Shown: positions 56,794 to 64,000 of the stretch, one piece after another
Layout of the letters: every line of letters starts with the position of its first letter
Position numbering within the stretch: position 1 is the first letter of the stretch
DNA from: Minwuia sp048007105
GTDB lineage: Bacteria > Pseudomonadota > Alphaproteobacteria > Minwuiales > Minwuiaceae
Assembly (NCBI RefSeq): GCF_048007105.1
Contig: NZ_CP180352.1
Span: 1,054,001 to 1,118,000 of the forward strand
Length of the DNA stretch: 64,000 bases
Reading direction: 5' to 3'
Position numbers and translations under genes: made by a program
Notes under the pieces: generated by a model
What the model saw: only the letters and a program-made list of their open reading frames with translations
Told to the model about the DNA's origin: nothing
Databases searched by the model: none

Positions 56794-57689
56794 GGCGCCG
56801 GATCGCGACCCCGATGACGCAGTTCCGAGATCAGAACGCCCGTCGCCATGAGGGCCAGCGCCACCAGCGCGTAGACCGATGGCAGTTCGGCGAAGAAGAC
56901 GAAAGCCCAGCCGAGGGCCGCGACCACGGCCAGATAGTTGAACTGGGCGAAGAAGGTCGGGCCGAAGCGCCGCACGATCTCGGCGAACAGCACGATGAAG
57001 ACGCCGTTCACGGCCGCCGATCCAAGGGTCGGAACGAGCAGACCGGCGCTGGCGGGCACGTAGAACTGGCCGAAGATCAGCATCAGCGGAAACAGCGAGA
57101 TTGCCGCGCCGAGCAGGAAACCGCTGCCCATGACCACCGAGGTGGTCTCGGGCGGGCGCAGCAGGGCGGCGGAAACGTTGGCGATGGCCAGCATGAACGG
57201 CACGATCAGCGCCAGCATGAACCAGCTGACCGAATCCTCGCCGGGCAGGGCGCTGTCGGGCGCCAGCACGACCGCGACACCGCCGAAGCCGAGCGCGATA
57301 CCGATGACGCCGTAGATCGACATGCGGTCGAGGCGGAAGACGGTGCTGACCAGGTAGGTGAAGATCGGCGAGAGCGCGAGCACCAGCGGCAGGATGCCCT
57401 TGGGCAGGTGCGGCCCGGCCAGGGTCAGCAGCGCCATGGGCAGGCCGAAACCGAAGGCGCCGACCATCACGTAGGCCCTGAAGAAGGTCCAGCGGAAGCT
57501 GACCGTGCGGCCGCGCGCCAGCGCAACGGCGAACAGCGCCACGCCGCCCGTGAAGACCTGCCAGAAGGCGTGACCGAAGAAGGTCGCGCCGGCCTCCGTG
57601 GCCAGCGCGTTGAACGGGAACACCAGCCCGTAGATCAGCGCTGCCGCAATCAGCATCGAAATGGGCGTTACGCCCAGCGTCTTTTCCAT
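56790..57689 (-). CDS. EamA/DMT-family transporter
   Basis: The 299-residue inner-membrane protein has ten predicted helices in two EamA repeats (MLIAAALIYGLVFPFNALAT start; VAALGWAFVFFAELPSVYAL near the end). DMT proteins export or import small metabolites; here it could export a catabolic intermediate. The ATG at 57689 follows GGAGGGGATGGCG; an ATG two codons earlier is possible. It is inserted on the opposite strand between HyuB2 and HyuA2. Confidence 0.88.
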   Translation of the reverse strand: MEKTLGVTPISMLIAAALIYGLVFPFNALATEAGATFFGHAFWQVFTGGVALFAVALARGRTVSFRWTFFRAYVMVGAFGFGLPMALLTLAGPHLPKGILPLVLALSPIFTYLVSTVFRLDRMSIYGVIGIALGFGGVAVVLAPDSALPGEDSVSWFMLALIVPFMLAIANVSAALLRPPETTSVVMGSGFLLGAAISLFPLMLIFGQFYVPASAGLLVPTLGSAAVNGVFIVLFAEIVRRFGPTFFAQFNYLAVVAALGWAFVFFAELPSVYALVALALMATGVLISELRHRGRDPAP

Positions 57690-57784
57690 CGCCATCCCCT
57701 CCCGGGCGGTTTCGGCGGGAATCCTACAGCCGCGGCGCAGAGAGCCGCGTTGGACCAATGCGTACAACTTGAGGGATGCGGATA

Positions 57785-59857
57785 ATGCGTTTTGCGGTCG
57801 ATACCGGTGGCACCTTCACGGACCTGCTGGTCGAGCAGTCGGACGGCCGGCTGAACATGTTCAAGGCGGCGACCACGCCCGACGATCCGATACGGGGCGT
57901 GATCGACAGCCTGCAGGTCGCGGCCGATCATTTCCAGCGCCCGCTGGCGGATCTGCTGGAAGAGGGCACGCTGTTCATCCACGGCACCACGCGCGCCATC
58001 AACGCCATCATCACCGGCGCGACGGCGAAGACCGCCTTCCTGACCACGGCGGGGCATCCGGACATCCTGGTGCTGCGCGAGGGCGGCCGGTCGGACGTGT
58101 TCAACTTCACCGTCCCCTATCCGGATCCCTACGTGCCGCGCTCGCTCACCTTCGAGATCGACGAGCGGATCGGCGCCGATGGCAGCGTGCTGACCGAGCT
58201 GAACGAGGCGCAGGTGATCGAGACCATCGGCAAGCTGAAGGCGGCTGGCGTCGAGGCCGTCGCGGTCTGCCTGCTCTGGTCGATCGTGAACGGAAAGCAC
58301 GAGGCACGCATCGGCGAATTGCTGGAAGAGCATCTGCCGGGCGTCCCCTACACGCTCTCCAACCGCCTTAACCCGTCGCTGCGCGAATATCGCCGGGCCT
58401 CCTCGACCGCCATCGACGCCTCGCTGAAGCCGCTGATGGGCGCCTACATGCGCAACCTGCAGGGCCGTCTGAGCGAGGCGGGCTTCGGCGGGCGCGTGCT
58501 GATCGTGACCTCGGGCGCCGGTGTGATCGACGCCGCCGACGCGGCCGAGATGCCGGTCCATCTGATCAATTCGGGACCGTCCATGGCGCCGGTTGCCGGG
58601 CGGCACTTCGCCGATGTGGATGCGAAGGCCGAGACCGCCATCGTCGCCGACACCGGCGGCACGACCTACGACCTCAGCCTTGTGCGGCGCGGGCGGATTC
58701 CGTGGACCCGCGAAACCTGGGTGGGCGGCGAGTATCGCGGCCACATGACGGGCTTCCCCTCGGTCGATGTGCGCTCCATCGGCGCCGGCGGCGGCTCCAT
58801 CGCCTGGGTGGACGATGGCGGGCTGCTGCATGTCGGGCCGCAATCGGCACAGGCCGTGCCCGGTCCGGCGGCCTACGGCCAGGGCGGCCAGGAGCCGACG
58901 CTGACCGACGCCTGCGTGACGCTGGGCTATGTCGATCCGGACTACTTCCTGGGCGGCGCGATGCGCCTCGACCGGGAGGCGGCGAAACGCGCCATCGAAA
59001 AGAAGGTGAGTTCCCGGCTCGGCATTTCCGTCGAGGACGCGGCCATCGCCATCGTGCAGGTCGCGACCGAGAACATGGTGCAGGCGATCATGGACATCAC
59101 CGTCAACCAGGGCATCGACCCGGCGAAGGCGGTGCTGATCGGCGGCGGCGGCGCGGCGGGGCTGAATTCCGAGCGGATCGGCCAGCGGCTGAACTGCCCG
59201 ATGGTCCTGATCCCGGATGTGGGCGCGGGCCTTTCGGCCGCCGGCGCGTTGATGTCGGAACTGATCTCCGACGCGCGGGCGACCCACTACACCACCACCG
59301 ACAAGTTCGACATCGAGGGCGTCAACGCGGTGCTGGCCGAGCTGAAGGCGCAGTGCGAGGCCTTCGCCGAAGGCCCGGGCGAGGGGGCGACCGAGACCAC
59401 CATCGGCTTCACCGCCGAGGCGCGCTATCCCAGCCAGGTCTGGGAGATCGAGGTCCCGCTGCGCGGCGACAGCTTCGCCTCCGAGGCGGATGTCCGCAAT
59501 CTGGTCGCCGACTTCCATGCCGCGCATGACGAGGTCTTCGCCATCAGCGACCCGGATTCCGAGGTCGAGATCATCGGCTGGTCCGCACGAGTGAGCTGCC
59601 GCCTGCGCAAGGGTCATCTGTCCAGCCTGTCCGACCAGTCGGCGGGCACCGGCAATGCCGCCCGCCGCTTCGCCTATTTCAAGGATGCAGGCTGGACCGA
59701 CGCGGCGATCCACAGCTTCGACGAACTGACCGCCGGCGACGAGATCGACGGCCCCGCCATCGTCGAGAGCAGCTTCACCACCGTCGTGGTCGGCCCGGGC
59801 GCGAAGGTCAGCCGCAAGTCCTCGGGCAGCCTCGCCATCGTGCCGGCGGCAACCTGA
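57785..59857 (+). CDS. Hydantoinase/oxoprolinase subunit HyuA, copy 2
   Basis: The 690-residue protein begins MRFAVDTGGTFTDLLVEQ, with FIHGTTRAINAIITG, the second motif ADTGGTTYDLSLV, and GGGGAAGLNSERIGQRL. It is the partner of HyuB2 although the EamA gene lies between them on the other strand, so it needs its own promoter. An in-frame ATG at 57776 is also possible. Confidence 0.93.
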   Translation: MRFAVDTGGTFTDLLVEQSDGRLNMFKAATTPDDPIRGVIDSLQVAADHFQRPLADLLEEGTLFIHGTTRAINAIITGATAKTAFLTTAGHPDILVLREGGRSDVFNFTVPYPDPYVPRSLTFEIDERIGADGSVLTELNEAQVIETIGKLKAAGVEAVAVCLLWSIVNGKHEARIGELLEEHLPGVPYTLSNRLNPSLREYRRASSTAIDASLKPLMGAYMRNLQGRLSEAGFGGRVLIVTSGAGVIDAADAAEMPVHLINSGPSMAPVAGRHFADVDAKAETAIVADTGGTTYDLSLVRRGRIPWTRETWVGGEYRGHMTGFPSVDVRSIGAGGGSIAWVDDGGLLHVGPQSAQAVPGPAAYGQGGQEPTLTDACVTLGYVDPDYFLGGAMRLDREAAKRAIEKKVSSRLGISVEDAAIAIVQVATENMVQAIMDITVNQGIDPAKAVLIGGGGAAGLNSERIGQRLNCPMVLIPDVGAGLSAAGALMSELISDARATHYTTTDKFDIEGVNAVLAELKAQCEAFAEGPGEGATETTIGFTAEARYPSQVWEIEVPLRGDSFASEADVRNLVADFHAAHDEVFAISDPDSEVEIIGWSARVSCRLRKGHLSSLSDQSAGTGNAARRFAYFKDAGWTDAAIHSFDELTAGDEIDGPAIVESSFTTVVVGPGAKVSRKSSGSLAIVPAAT

Positions 59858-59898
59858 CCGCCGGTCCGCCAAGGGCGCGATACTGAAGACGTTCAGGC

Positions 59899-59945
59899 GC
59901 GATGTTCCTAAAGGCCTGACGCCGCCGGCCCTAGCCTCGTTCCGG
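59899..59945 (+). promoter_or_regulatory. Candidate AraC-controlled promoter, copy 1
   Basis: GCGATGTTCCTAA (59899-59911) and CCTAGCCTCGTTCCGG (59930-59945) are 18 bases apart. The same two boxes with the same 18-base gap occur at 61955-61998 before another SnoaL-like gene. The second box lies 25 bases before the ATG at 59971. Confidence 0.45.
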
Positions 59946-59970
59946 AAACTAATCCGGAGGACGGGGCATC

Positions 59971-60399
59971 ATGGCAGACGAAGCGACGGTGGAGAGCCTG
60001 ACGGCAGTGTTCCAGGACTGGACCGATGCGCTGAACGGCGACATCGAGAAGTTCTGGACCTATTTCGACGAGGAATCGGAAACCCTGGACGAGGATTTCC
60101 CCTGGCGCATGACCAGGACGGAAATCATCGACCACATCGACTTTCACGCGAAGGGCGCCGGAGAGAGCCTCTGGGAGTTCTTCCAGTGGGTCCCGCGTGA
60201 GGTGAACGTGAAGGTGTTCGGCACGACCGGACACGTCAGCGGCTTCTCCACCTTCCGCGGCAAACCGCGCGACGCGGGCTTCCGGCAGCGTTTCATGGGT
60301 TTCACCCTGACCTGGTATCTCGGCGGCGACGGCTGGAAGCTGGTCTGCTGGCACCAGAGCGTGCTGCTGGGCCGCATCGTCGGCGCCTCGCCGAGCTGA
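59971..60399 (+). CDS. SnoaL/NTF2-like protein
   Basis: The 142-residue protein has an NTF2-like pattern (VFQDWTDALNGDIEKFWTYF; WYLGGDGWKLVCWHQSVLLG) and is probably a small dehydratase, isomerase or ligand binder. The ATG follows CCGGAGGACGGGGCATC. It is followed after 7 bases by another SnoaL-like gene, so the two are co-transcribed. Confidence 0.8.
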   Translation: MADEATVESLTAVFQDWTDALNGDIEKFWTYFDEESETLDEDFPWRMTRTEIIDHIDFHAKGAGESLWEFFQWVPREVNVKVFGTTGHVSGFSTFRGKPRDAGFRQRFMGFTLTWYLGGDGWKLVCWHQSVLLGRIVGASPS

Positions 60400-60406
60400 G
60401 GCCGTC

Positions 60407-60856
60407 ATGTCGGATATCGAGGAAATCGTCCATCTCAAGAACCTGTACTGGCACTACAACGATGTCGGCCTGCTGGGCGACCGGATCGCGCCGCTGTTCA
60501 CCGAGGACGGGGTCTGGTCCAACGCCGAGCTGGGTCACTACGAAGGACGGGAGGCGATCCGCGACTTCTTCAACGGTGCGTCGGCAGTGCTGCCCTTCTG
60601 CGCCCATCTGGGCATGAACCCCGTGATCGCGGTGAATGGCGACACGGCGACGGGGATATGGCGCGCGATCCTGCTGGGCACGTTCGTCGAGGAGGGAGAA
60701 CCGGTCGCGCGGCAGATCCTGATCGACTACCGCGACGACTATGTCCGCCAGGACGAGCGCTGGCTGATCCGGAAGCTGGACATCCTGTTCAATTTCAACG
60801 TGCCCGCCGGGACCTCCTGGGCAGGTCAGACGGTGATCCGGGAACAGATCAGTTGA
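60407..60856 (+). CDS. SnoaL-like protein, paralogue of 62038-62514
   Basis: The 149-residue NTF2-fold protein has LKNLYWHYNDVGLLGDRIAP, LFTEDGVWSNAELGHYEG and FNFNVPAGTSWAGQT. It matches the product of 62038 at every block (LFTDDAVW, FNVPSLESWAGTET). The role may be that of a dehydratase on a polyketide- or steroid-like compound, as in other SnoaL-like enzymes. Its end overlaps the AraC gene end by 8 bases. Confidence 0.82.
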   Translation: MSDIEEIVHLKNLYWHYNDVGLLGDRIAPLFTEDGVWSNAELGHYEGREAIRDFFNGASAVLPFCAHLGMNPVIAVNGDTATGIWRAILLGTFVEEGEPVARQILIDYRDDYVRQDERWLIRKLDILFNFNVPAGTSWAGQTVIREQIS

Positions 60857-61826
60857 GGGACTGACGCCGGTATTCGCTGGGCGTCATGCCGGTCTCTGCC
60901 CGGAAGACGCGGCTGAAATAGGCGGCGTCGACATAACCGACGCCGAAGCCGATTGCGCCGACGGAGAGATTGGCGCGCCCCGGGTCGGCGAGGTCGGCCC
61001 TGGCCGCCGCGATCCGGCGGCGGCGGATCAGGCCGGAGAGCGACTCGTCGCGCTCTGCCAGCAGCTTCTGGATGTAGCGCATCGAGAGTCCCAGTTCGCG
61101 GCTGATCTGCGCCGGTGACAGGGCCGGGTCCGCCAGATGGCGTTCGACGGCATTGAAGATACGGCTGCGGTGCGCCGCCCGGACCGGGCTCTCGGCGCTC
61201 AGATACGCGCCTTCCGGCGCCTCCAGAGACAGCGCCAGCAGATCGGTCAGCGTGCCGGCGAGGCGGGCGGCCGACGCCGCATCCAGTTCGGGCGCATTCC
61301 GGGCGAAGGACCGCGCCATGTCGGTGAAGAGCCGCACGGCCGGGCGCTCCGAGGACCAGTGCTGGCCAAGCAGATCGTCGATCGCGGGGATGCGCTCGCG
61401 CAGATAGGCGCCGTCGATCCGCAGTGAGATCAGCCGGTTCTCCGTCGGCTGTTCATAGGAATAGGGCTGGTAGGTCGAGATCACCGAAAAGTCGCCCGGC
61501 GCCAGCTCGGCTGGCGTGCCATGCCTCTGCGCCACAGCCAGCGGACGGTCATACGGAATGGGCAGAAAATAGAAGTCGCCGCCGGAGCGGGCCGTATGGG
61601 TGCGGCGGCGGACGCAGAGCATCGGGTCGCTGTGCACCTGCGCCACCCGGATCCGGCTGACGTCGAAGATGCCCACCCGGCCGGTGCGGAAGTCGCCGGT
61701 CAGGCTTTTCAGGTCCAGCGGGTAGTAGGTGTCGTTGATCGTGTCGGCCCAGGCCATGACCCGCTTGTGGTCCGGCTGATCGTTCACCTGGTACCATGAG
61801 ATCGTGGATGAGGTGTCGGTACGCAT
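60849..61826 (-). CDS. AraC-family regulator, likely for the flanking SnoaL-like operons
   Basis: The 325-residue protein has the AraC-binding-like sensor (SGGDFYFLPIPYDRPLAVAQ; LAPGDFSVISTYQPYSYEQP) and C-terminal HTH pair (SRELGLSMRYIQKLLAERDE; VGYVDAAYFSRVFRAETGMT). The ATG follows CAGGAGGATCCGGTG. It is a paralogue of the regulator at 43772 (shared YYPLDL, SGGDFY, YEQPTENRL/YEQNTENRL). The two candidate promoters on either side of it share boxes and spacing. Confidence 0.88.
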   Translation of the reverse strand: MRTDTSSTISWYQVNDQPDHKRVMAWADTINDTYYPLDLKSLTGDFRTGRVGIFDVSRIRVAQVHSDPMLCVRRRTHTARSGGDFYFLPIPYDRPLAVAQRHGTPAELAPGDFSVISTYQPYSYEQPTENRLISLRIDGAYLRERIPAIDDLLGQHWSSERPAVRLFTDMARSFARNAPELDAASAARLAGTLTDLLALSLEAPEGAYLSAESPVRAAHRSRIFNAVERHLADPALSPAQISRELGLSMRYIQKLLAERDESLSGLIRRRRIAAARADLADPGRANLSVGAIGFGVGYVDAAYFSRVFRAETGMTPSEYRRQSLN

Positions 61827-61858
61827 CACCGGATCCTCCTGACTGCCGCCTGGCGACG

Positions 61859-61872
61859 CGCCAATTCTGGCG
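61859..61872. promoter_or_regulatory. Short palindrome CGCCA-ATTC-TGGCG, copy 2
   Basis: The 14-mer is identical to that at 22991-23004. Here it sits 33 bases upstream of the AraC start, in the divergent gap, and is embedded in a second inverted repeat, GCGACGC (61853-61859) / GCGTCGC (61870-61876). It could be an autoregulatory site; chance is not excluded. Confidence 0.3.
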
Positions 61873-61954
61873 TCGCAACCGGAGTCAGGCAATGCCGCAG
61901 CCGTTCCGGCAACAGCAGAATGACCGCGGGGCGGGAGTCTTCATGCTTTGTGAC

Positions 61955-61998
61955 GCGATTCTCCTAATCCGCCGGTCCGCGCGGTCCTACCATTCCGG
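61955..61998 (+). promoter_or_regulatory. Candidate AraC-controlled promoter, copy 2
   Basis: GCGATTCTCCTAA (61955-61967) and CCTACCATTCCGG (61986-61998) are 18 bases apart, exactly as in the copy at 59899. The second box lies 40 bases before the ATG at 62038, downstream of which the SnoaL-OYE-amidase genes follow. Confidence 0.45.
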
Positions 61999-62037
61999 GC
62001 ATTGGGAAATCGCGGACGACGCAGGAGGAGAACCGCC

Positions 62038-62514
62038 ATGAGTCTGACGCTGGAACAGCGCATCGACCGCCTGGAATCGACCGAGGCGATCAAGAAGCTG
62101 AAGCATGTCTACATGAACCACTGCGACCTAGGGTACCAGCCGGCGCATCTGGGCCCGCTCTTCACCGACGATGCTGTCTGGACCAGCGCGGTCTTCGGCC
62201 ATCATGCGGGACGCAAGGCGATCGAGGACTTCTTCGGTGGCATCTCGGCCCAGATCGTCTTCGCGGCGCATCTGGCGATGAACTTCGTCATCGACGTGGA
62301 CGGCGACGAGGCCACCGGTCTCTGGCGTATCCTGATGCCCTGCACGATGATGGAGGACGGCGAGAAGGTCAGCCGCTGGATCCTGGGCGACTATGACGAG
62401 CAATATGTCCGCGAGGACGGCGTCTGGAAGTTCCGCAAGATCGACTTCCTGGTGAACTTCAACGTCCCCTCGCTGGAAAGCTGGGCCGGGACCGAGACGG
62501 TGAGGGGCGCCTGA
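62038..62514 (+). CDS. SnoaL-like protein, paralogue of 60407-60856
   Basis: The 158-residue protein begins MSLTLEQRIDRLESTEAIKK and carries the SnoaL blocks LGPLFTDDAVWTSAVFGHHA and FNVPSLESWAGTETVRG. The ATG follows GCAGGAGGAGAACCGCC. It is the first gene of an operon with an old-yellow-enzyme homologue and an amidase. Dehydration or isomerisation of a ring compound is possible; the substrate is unknown. Confidence 0.85.
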   Translation: MSLTLEQRIDRLESTEAIKKLKHVYMNHCDLGYQPAHLGPLFTDDAVWTSAVFGHHAGRKAIEDFFGGISAQIVFAAHLAMNFVIDVDGDEATGLWRILMPCTMMEDGEKVSRWILGDYDEQYVREDGVWKFRKIDFLVNFNVPSLESWAGTETVRGA

Positions 62515-62519
62515 CCGGG

Positions 62520-63695
62520 ATGGCCCGCAACAAGCTATTCGATTCCTTCGAGATCCGCGGCCTGACGCTGAAGAACCGCGCCGTGGTCGCGCCCATGTGT
62601 CAGTACAGCGCGACCGAAGGCATGTTCGGCGACTGGCAGACCGTGCATCTCAGCCAGTTCGCGATGGGTGGCTTCGGCCTCGTCTTCACCGAGGCGACGG
62701 CCGTCGAGCGGCGCGGCCGCATCACCTGGGGCGACACGGGCCTCTGGTCGGACGCGCATATGGACGCCGCGCGGCCGGTGGTCGAGTCGGTAAAGGCGCG
62801 CGGCGCGGCCATCGGCATCCAGTTGGCCCATGCCGGCCGCAAGGCCTCGATCAGCCGGCCCTGGGAGGGCGACTGTCCGCTGTCGGAACGCGAGATCGCA
62901 AAGGGCGAGGTGCCCTGGGAGACCGTCGGCGCCAGCCCCGTGCCCTTCGACGAGGGCTGGATCGTCCCGCACGAGTTGACGAAGAGCGAGATCGCCGACC
63001 TGATCGGCGAATGGGTGGCGGCGGCGAAGCGGGCCGTGGCGGCGGGCTTCGACCTGATCGAGATCCATTCCGCCCATGGCTATCTCAGCCACAGCTTCTA
63101 TTCGCCGATGTCGAACCGGCGCACCGACGAGTATGGCGGCAGCCGAGACAACCGGATGCGCTTCACGCTGGAACTGGTCGAGGCCGTTCGCGGGGCCATC
63201 CCGGACGCGATGCCGCTCTTCCTGCGGATCTCCTGCATCGACGGGAAGAAGGATGGCTGGGCCATCGGGGATTCCATCGAACTGGCGAAGCGGGCGAAGG
63301 CGCTGGGCGTCGACGTGGTCGACTGCTCCTCGGGCGGCATTTCGGGCTATGGAGAGAACACGCTGCCACCGGCGACGCCCGGCTATCAGGTGGGCCACGC
63401 TGCCGATATCCGCCGCGAGGCCGGCATCGCCACCCAGGCCGTGGGCCTGATCACCGCACCGGCGCAGGCGGAAAGCATTCTCCGCGCCGGCGCCGCCGAT
63501 CTCGTCGCGCTGGCCCGCGAGGCCCTGAACGATCCATACTTTCCCCGTCATGCGGCCATCGCGCTGCAGGAGCCGAGCGCTTTCGCCGACATGCCGGTCC
63601 AGTACGGCCACTGGCTCGGCATGCGGCAGCGCGGAATGTTCGGCGGCCGCGCCGGCGACTCCGATACCGAAAACCAGAAGAAGGCCGCCAGCTGA
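62520..63695 (+). CDS. NADH:flavin oxidoreductase, old-yellow-enzyme (YqjM-like)
   Basis: The 391-residue FMN enzyme has the YqjM-type Cys/Tyr segment APMCQYSATEGMFGDWQTVH (about 24-43), IQLAHAGRKAS, and EIHSAHGYLSHSFYSPMSNR with YGGSRDNRMRF. It reduces activated C=C bonds of enones, nitroesters or quinones. It starts 6 bases after the SnoaL stop. Confidence 0.94.
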   Translation: MARNKLFDSFEIRGLTLKNRAVVAPMCQYSATEGMFGDWQTVHLSQFAMGGFGLVFTEATAVERRGRITWGDTGLWSDAHMDAARPVVESVKARGAAIGIQLAHAGRKASISRPWEGDCPLSEREIAKGEVPWETVGASPVPFDEGWIVPHELTKSEIADLIGEWVAAAKRAVAAGFDLIEIHSAHGYLSHSFYSPMSNRRTDEYGGSRDNRMRFTLELVEAVRGAIPDAMPLFLRISCIDGKKDGWAIGDSIELAKRAKALGVDVVDCSSGGISGYGENTLPPATPGYQVGHAADIRREAGIATQAVGLITAPAQAESILRAGAADLVALAREALNDPYFPRHAAIALQEPSAFADMPVQYGHWLGMRQRGMFGGRAGDSDTENQKKAAS

Positions 63696-63706
63696 GGAGC
63701 CGAACC

Positions 63707-63916
63707 ATGGGACAACGCAGCCCGATCAGCGTCGGGACCATCTCCGCCGTCGCCGCCGAGAATGCGGGTCATCCGCTGGCGCCCGAACGCGCCGCCGCGC
63801 TGGCCGAGGCGCTGGAACCGGTGTTCCAGAACCTGGAGGCGCTACGGCGGCTGCCGATGAAGGACGCCGAACCCGCGACCGTCTTCCGCCCCGTCGAGGT
63901 GAAGCCCGATGACTGA
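63707..63916 (+). CDS. Small amidase-associated protein (AtzG/GatC-like context)
   Basis: The 69-residue protein (IDs: GTISAVAAENAGHPLAPERA, EPATVFRPVE at the end) lies 11 bases after the oxidoreductase and overlaps the amidase start by 8 bases. The final P-A-x-V-F-x-P motif resembles the tail by which GatC-like or AtzG-like helper subunits wrap their amidase. Function as an amidase subunit is therefore likely but not proven. Confidence 0.6.
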   Translation: MGQRSPISVGTISAVAAENAGHPLAPERAAALAEALEPVFQNLEALRRLPMKDAEPATVFRPVEVKPDD

Positions 63917-64000
63917 CCTGACCCTCTGCGACCTCGTCGAACTGTCGGACCTGATCGAGGCGAAGAAGGCGTCGCCCGTCGAGATCGCGCAGGCCTTCCT
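63909..64000 (+). CDS. Amidase, N-terminal part (cut by window edge)
   Basis: The first 30 codons read MTDLTLCDLVELSDLIEAKK then ASPVEIAQAF, the usual N-terminal helix of amidase-signature enzymes (xSPVEV). Catalytic Ser-Ser-Lys motifs lie beyond the window. The gene overlaps its small partner by 8 bases and belongs to the SnoaL-oxidoreductase operon. Confidence 0.75.
   Translation, partial: MTDLTLCDLVELSDLIEAKKASPVEIAQAF

Noticed and set aside
55551..57785. 744-codon plus-strand frame over hyuB2 and the EamA gene
   Set aside because: It is out of frame with HyuB2 and antisense to EamA; Arg/Gln/His-rich with no domain.
57668..59872. 734-codon minus-strand frame opposite hyuA2
   Set aside because: Antisense shadow of a well-conserved HyuA gene.

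Overview
The window is GC-rich (roughly two-thirds G+C by eye) and reads as an alphaproteobacterial chromosome. The strongest evidence is the block yebC-ruvC-ruvA-ruvB-ybgC-tolQRAB-pal-cpoB-tilS-ftsH, all on the minus strand, an order typical of Alphaproteobacteria. The many acyl-CoA, SnoaL-like, hydantoinase and ABC-uptake genes suggest a metabolically broad, possibly marine or soil heterotroph. No rRNA, tRNA, CRISPR array, prophage or plasmid origin was seen.

Layout. 0-2 kb: end of an unknown gene, a HugZ-like flavin/heme protein, and a complete IS5-family (IS427-type) element that landed in the CTAG containing the ftsH stop codon. 2-16.6 kb: the conserved cell-envelope and recombination block, interrupted between ruvA and ruvC by an opposite-strand cassette (APH-like kinase, DUF6285-like protein, acyl-CoA dehydrogenase). 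16.7-24.3 kb: alpha/beta hydrolase, DUF6134-SDR-NTF2 operon, two tandem peptide-type ABC substrate-binding proteins without a permease, a DOPA-dioxygenase-like protein and an SDR. 24.4-28 kb: a foreign-looking small secreted protein and the aromatic amino acid operon (chorismate mutase, hisC, tyrC). 28-36 kb: hydroxyacid dehydrogenase, TIGR03084 protein, GMC oxidoreductase, two thioredoxin-fold isomerases, epoxide-hydrolase-like protein and thiolase. 36.1-36.9 kb: a strikingly AT-rich membrane protein gene. 36.9-43.8 kb: SAF-type dehydrogenase, Baeyer-Villiger monooxygenase, SDR, cytochrome P450 and a PAS protein. 43.8-59.9 kb: AraC regulator, two hydantoinase/oxoprolinase (HyuA/HyuB) pairs and between them a complete branched-chain-type ABC transporter. 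59.9-64 kb: SnoaL-like genes around a second AraC regulator, an old-yellow-enzyme-type oxidoreductase and the start of an amidase gene.

How it fits together. The first quarter is housekeeping: division and outer-membrane integrity (Tol-Pal, FtsH), tRNA-Ile lysidine formation (TilS) and Holliday-junction processing (RuvABC). The rest looks like catabolism of small organic compounds: uptake (Liv-type transporter, two orphan peptide-type binding proteins, EamA exporter), ATP-driven lactam/hydantoin opening (HyuAB), oxygenation (P450, BVMO) and CoA-thioester chemistry (acyl-CoA dehydrogenase, thiolase), with AraC-type regulators beside the catabolic operons.

Two patterns cut across the genes. 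First, an interspersed family of paired palindromes (ends GTCA...TGAC, often with an inner GCGGCTTCGCCGC-type hairpin) fills many intergenic gaps from 1 to 41 kb. Second, three genes (ruvA, livF, tyrC) carry probable one-base frame disruptions, two beside runs of G, which could be real mutations or sequencing errors.
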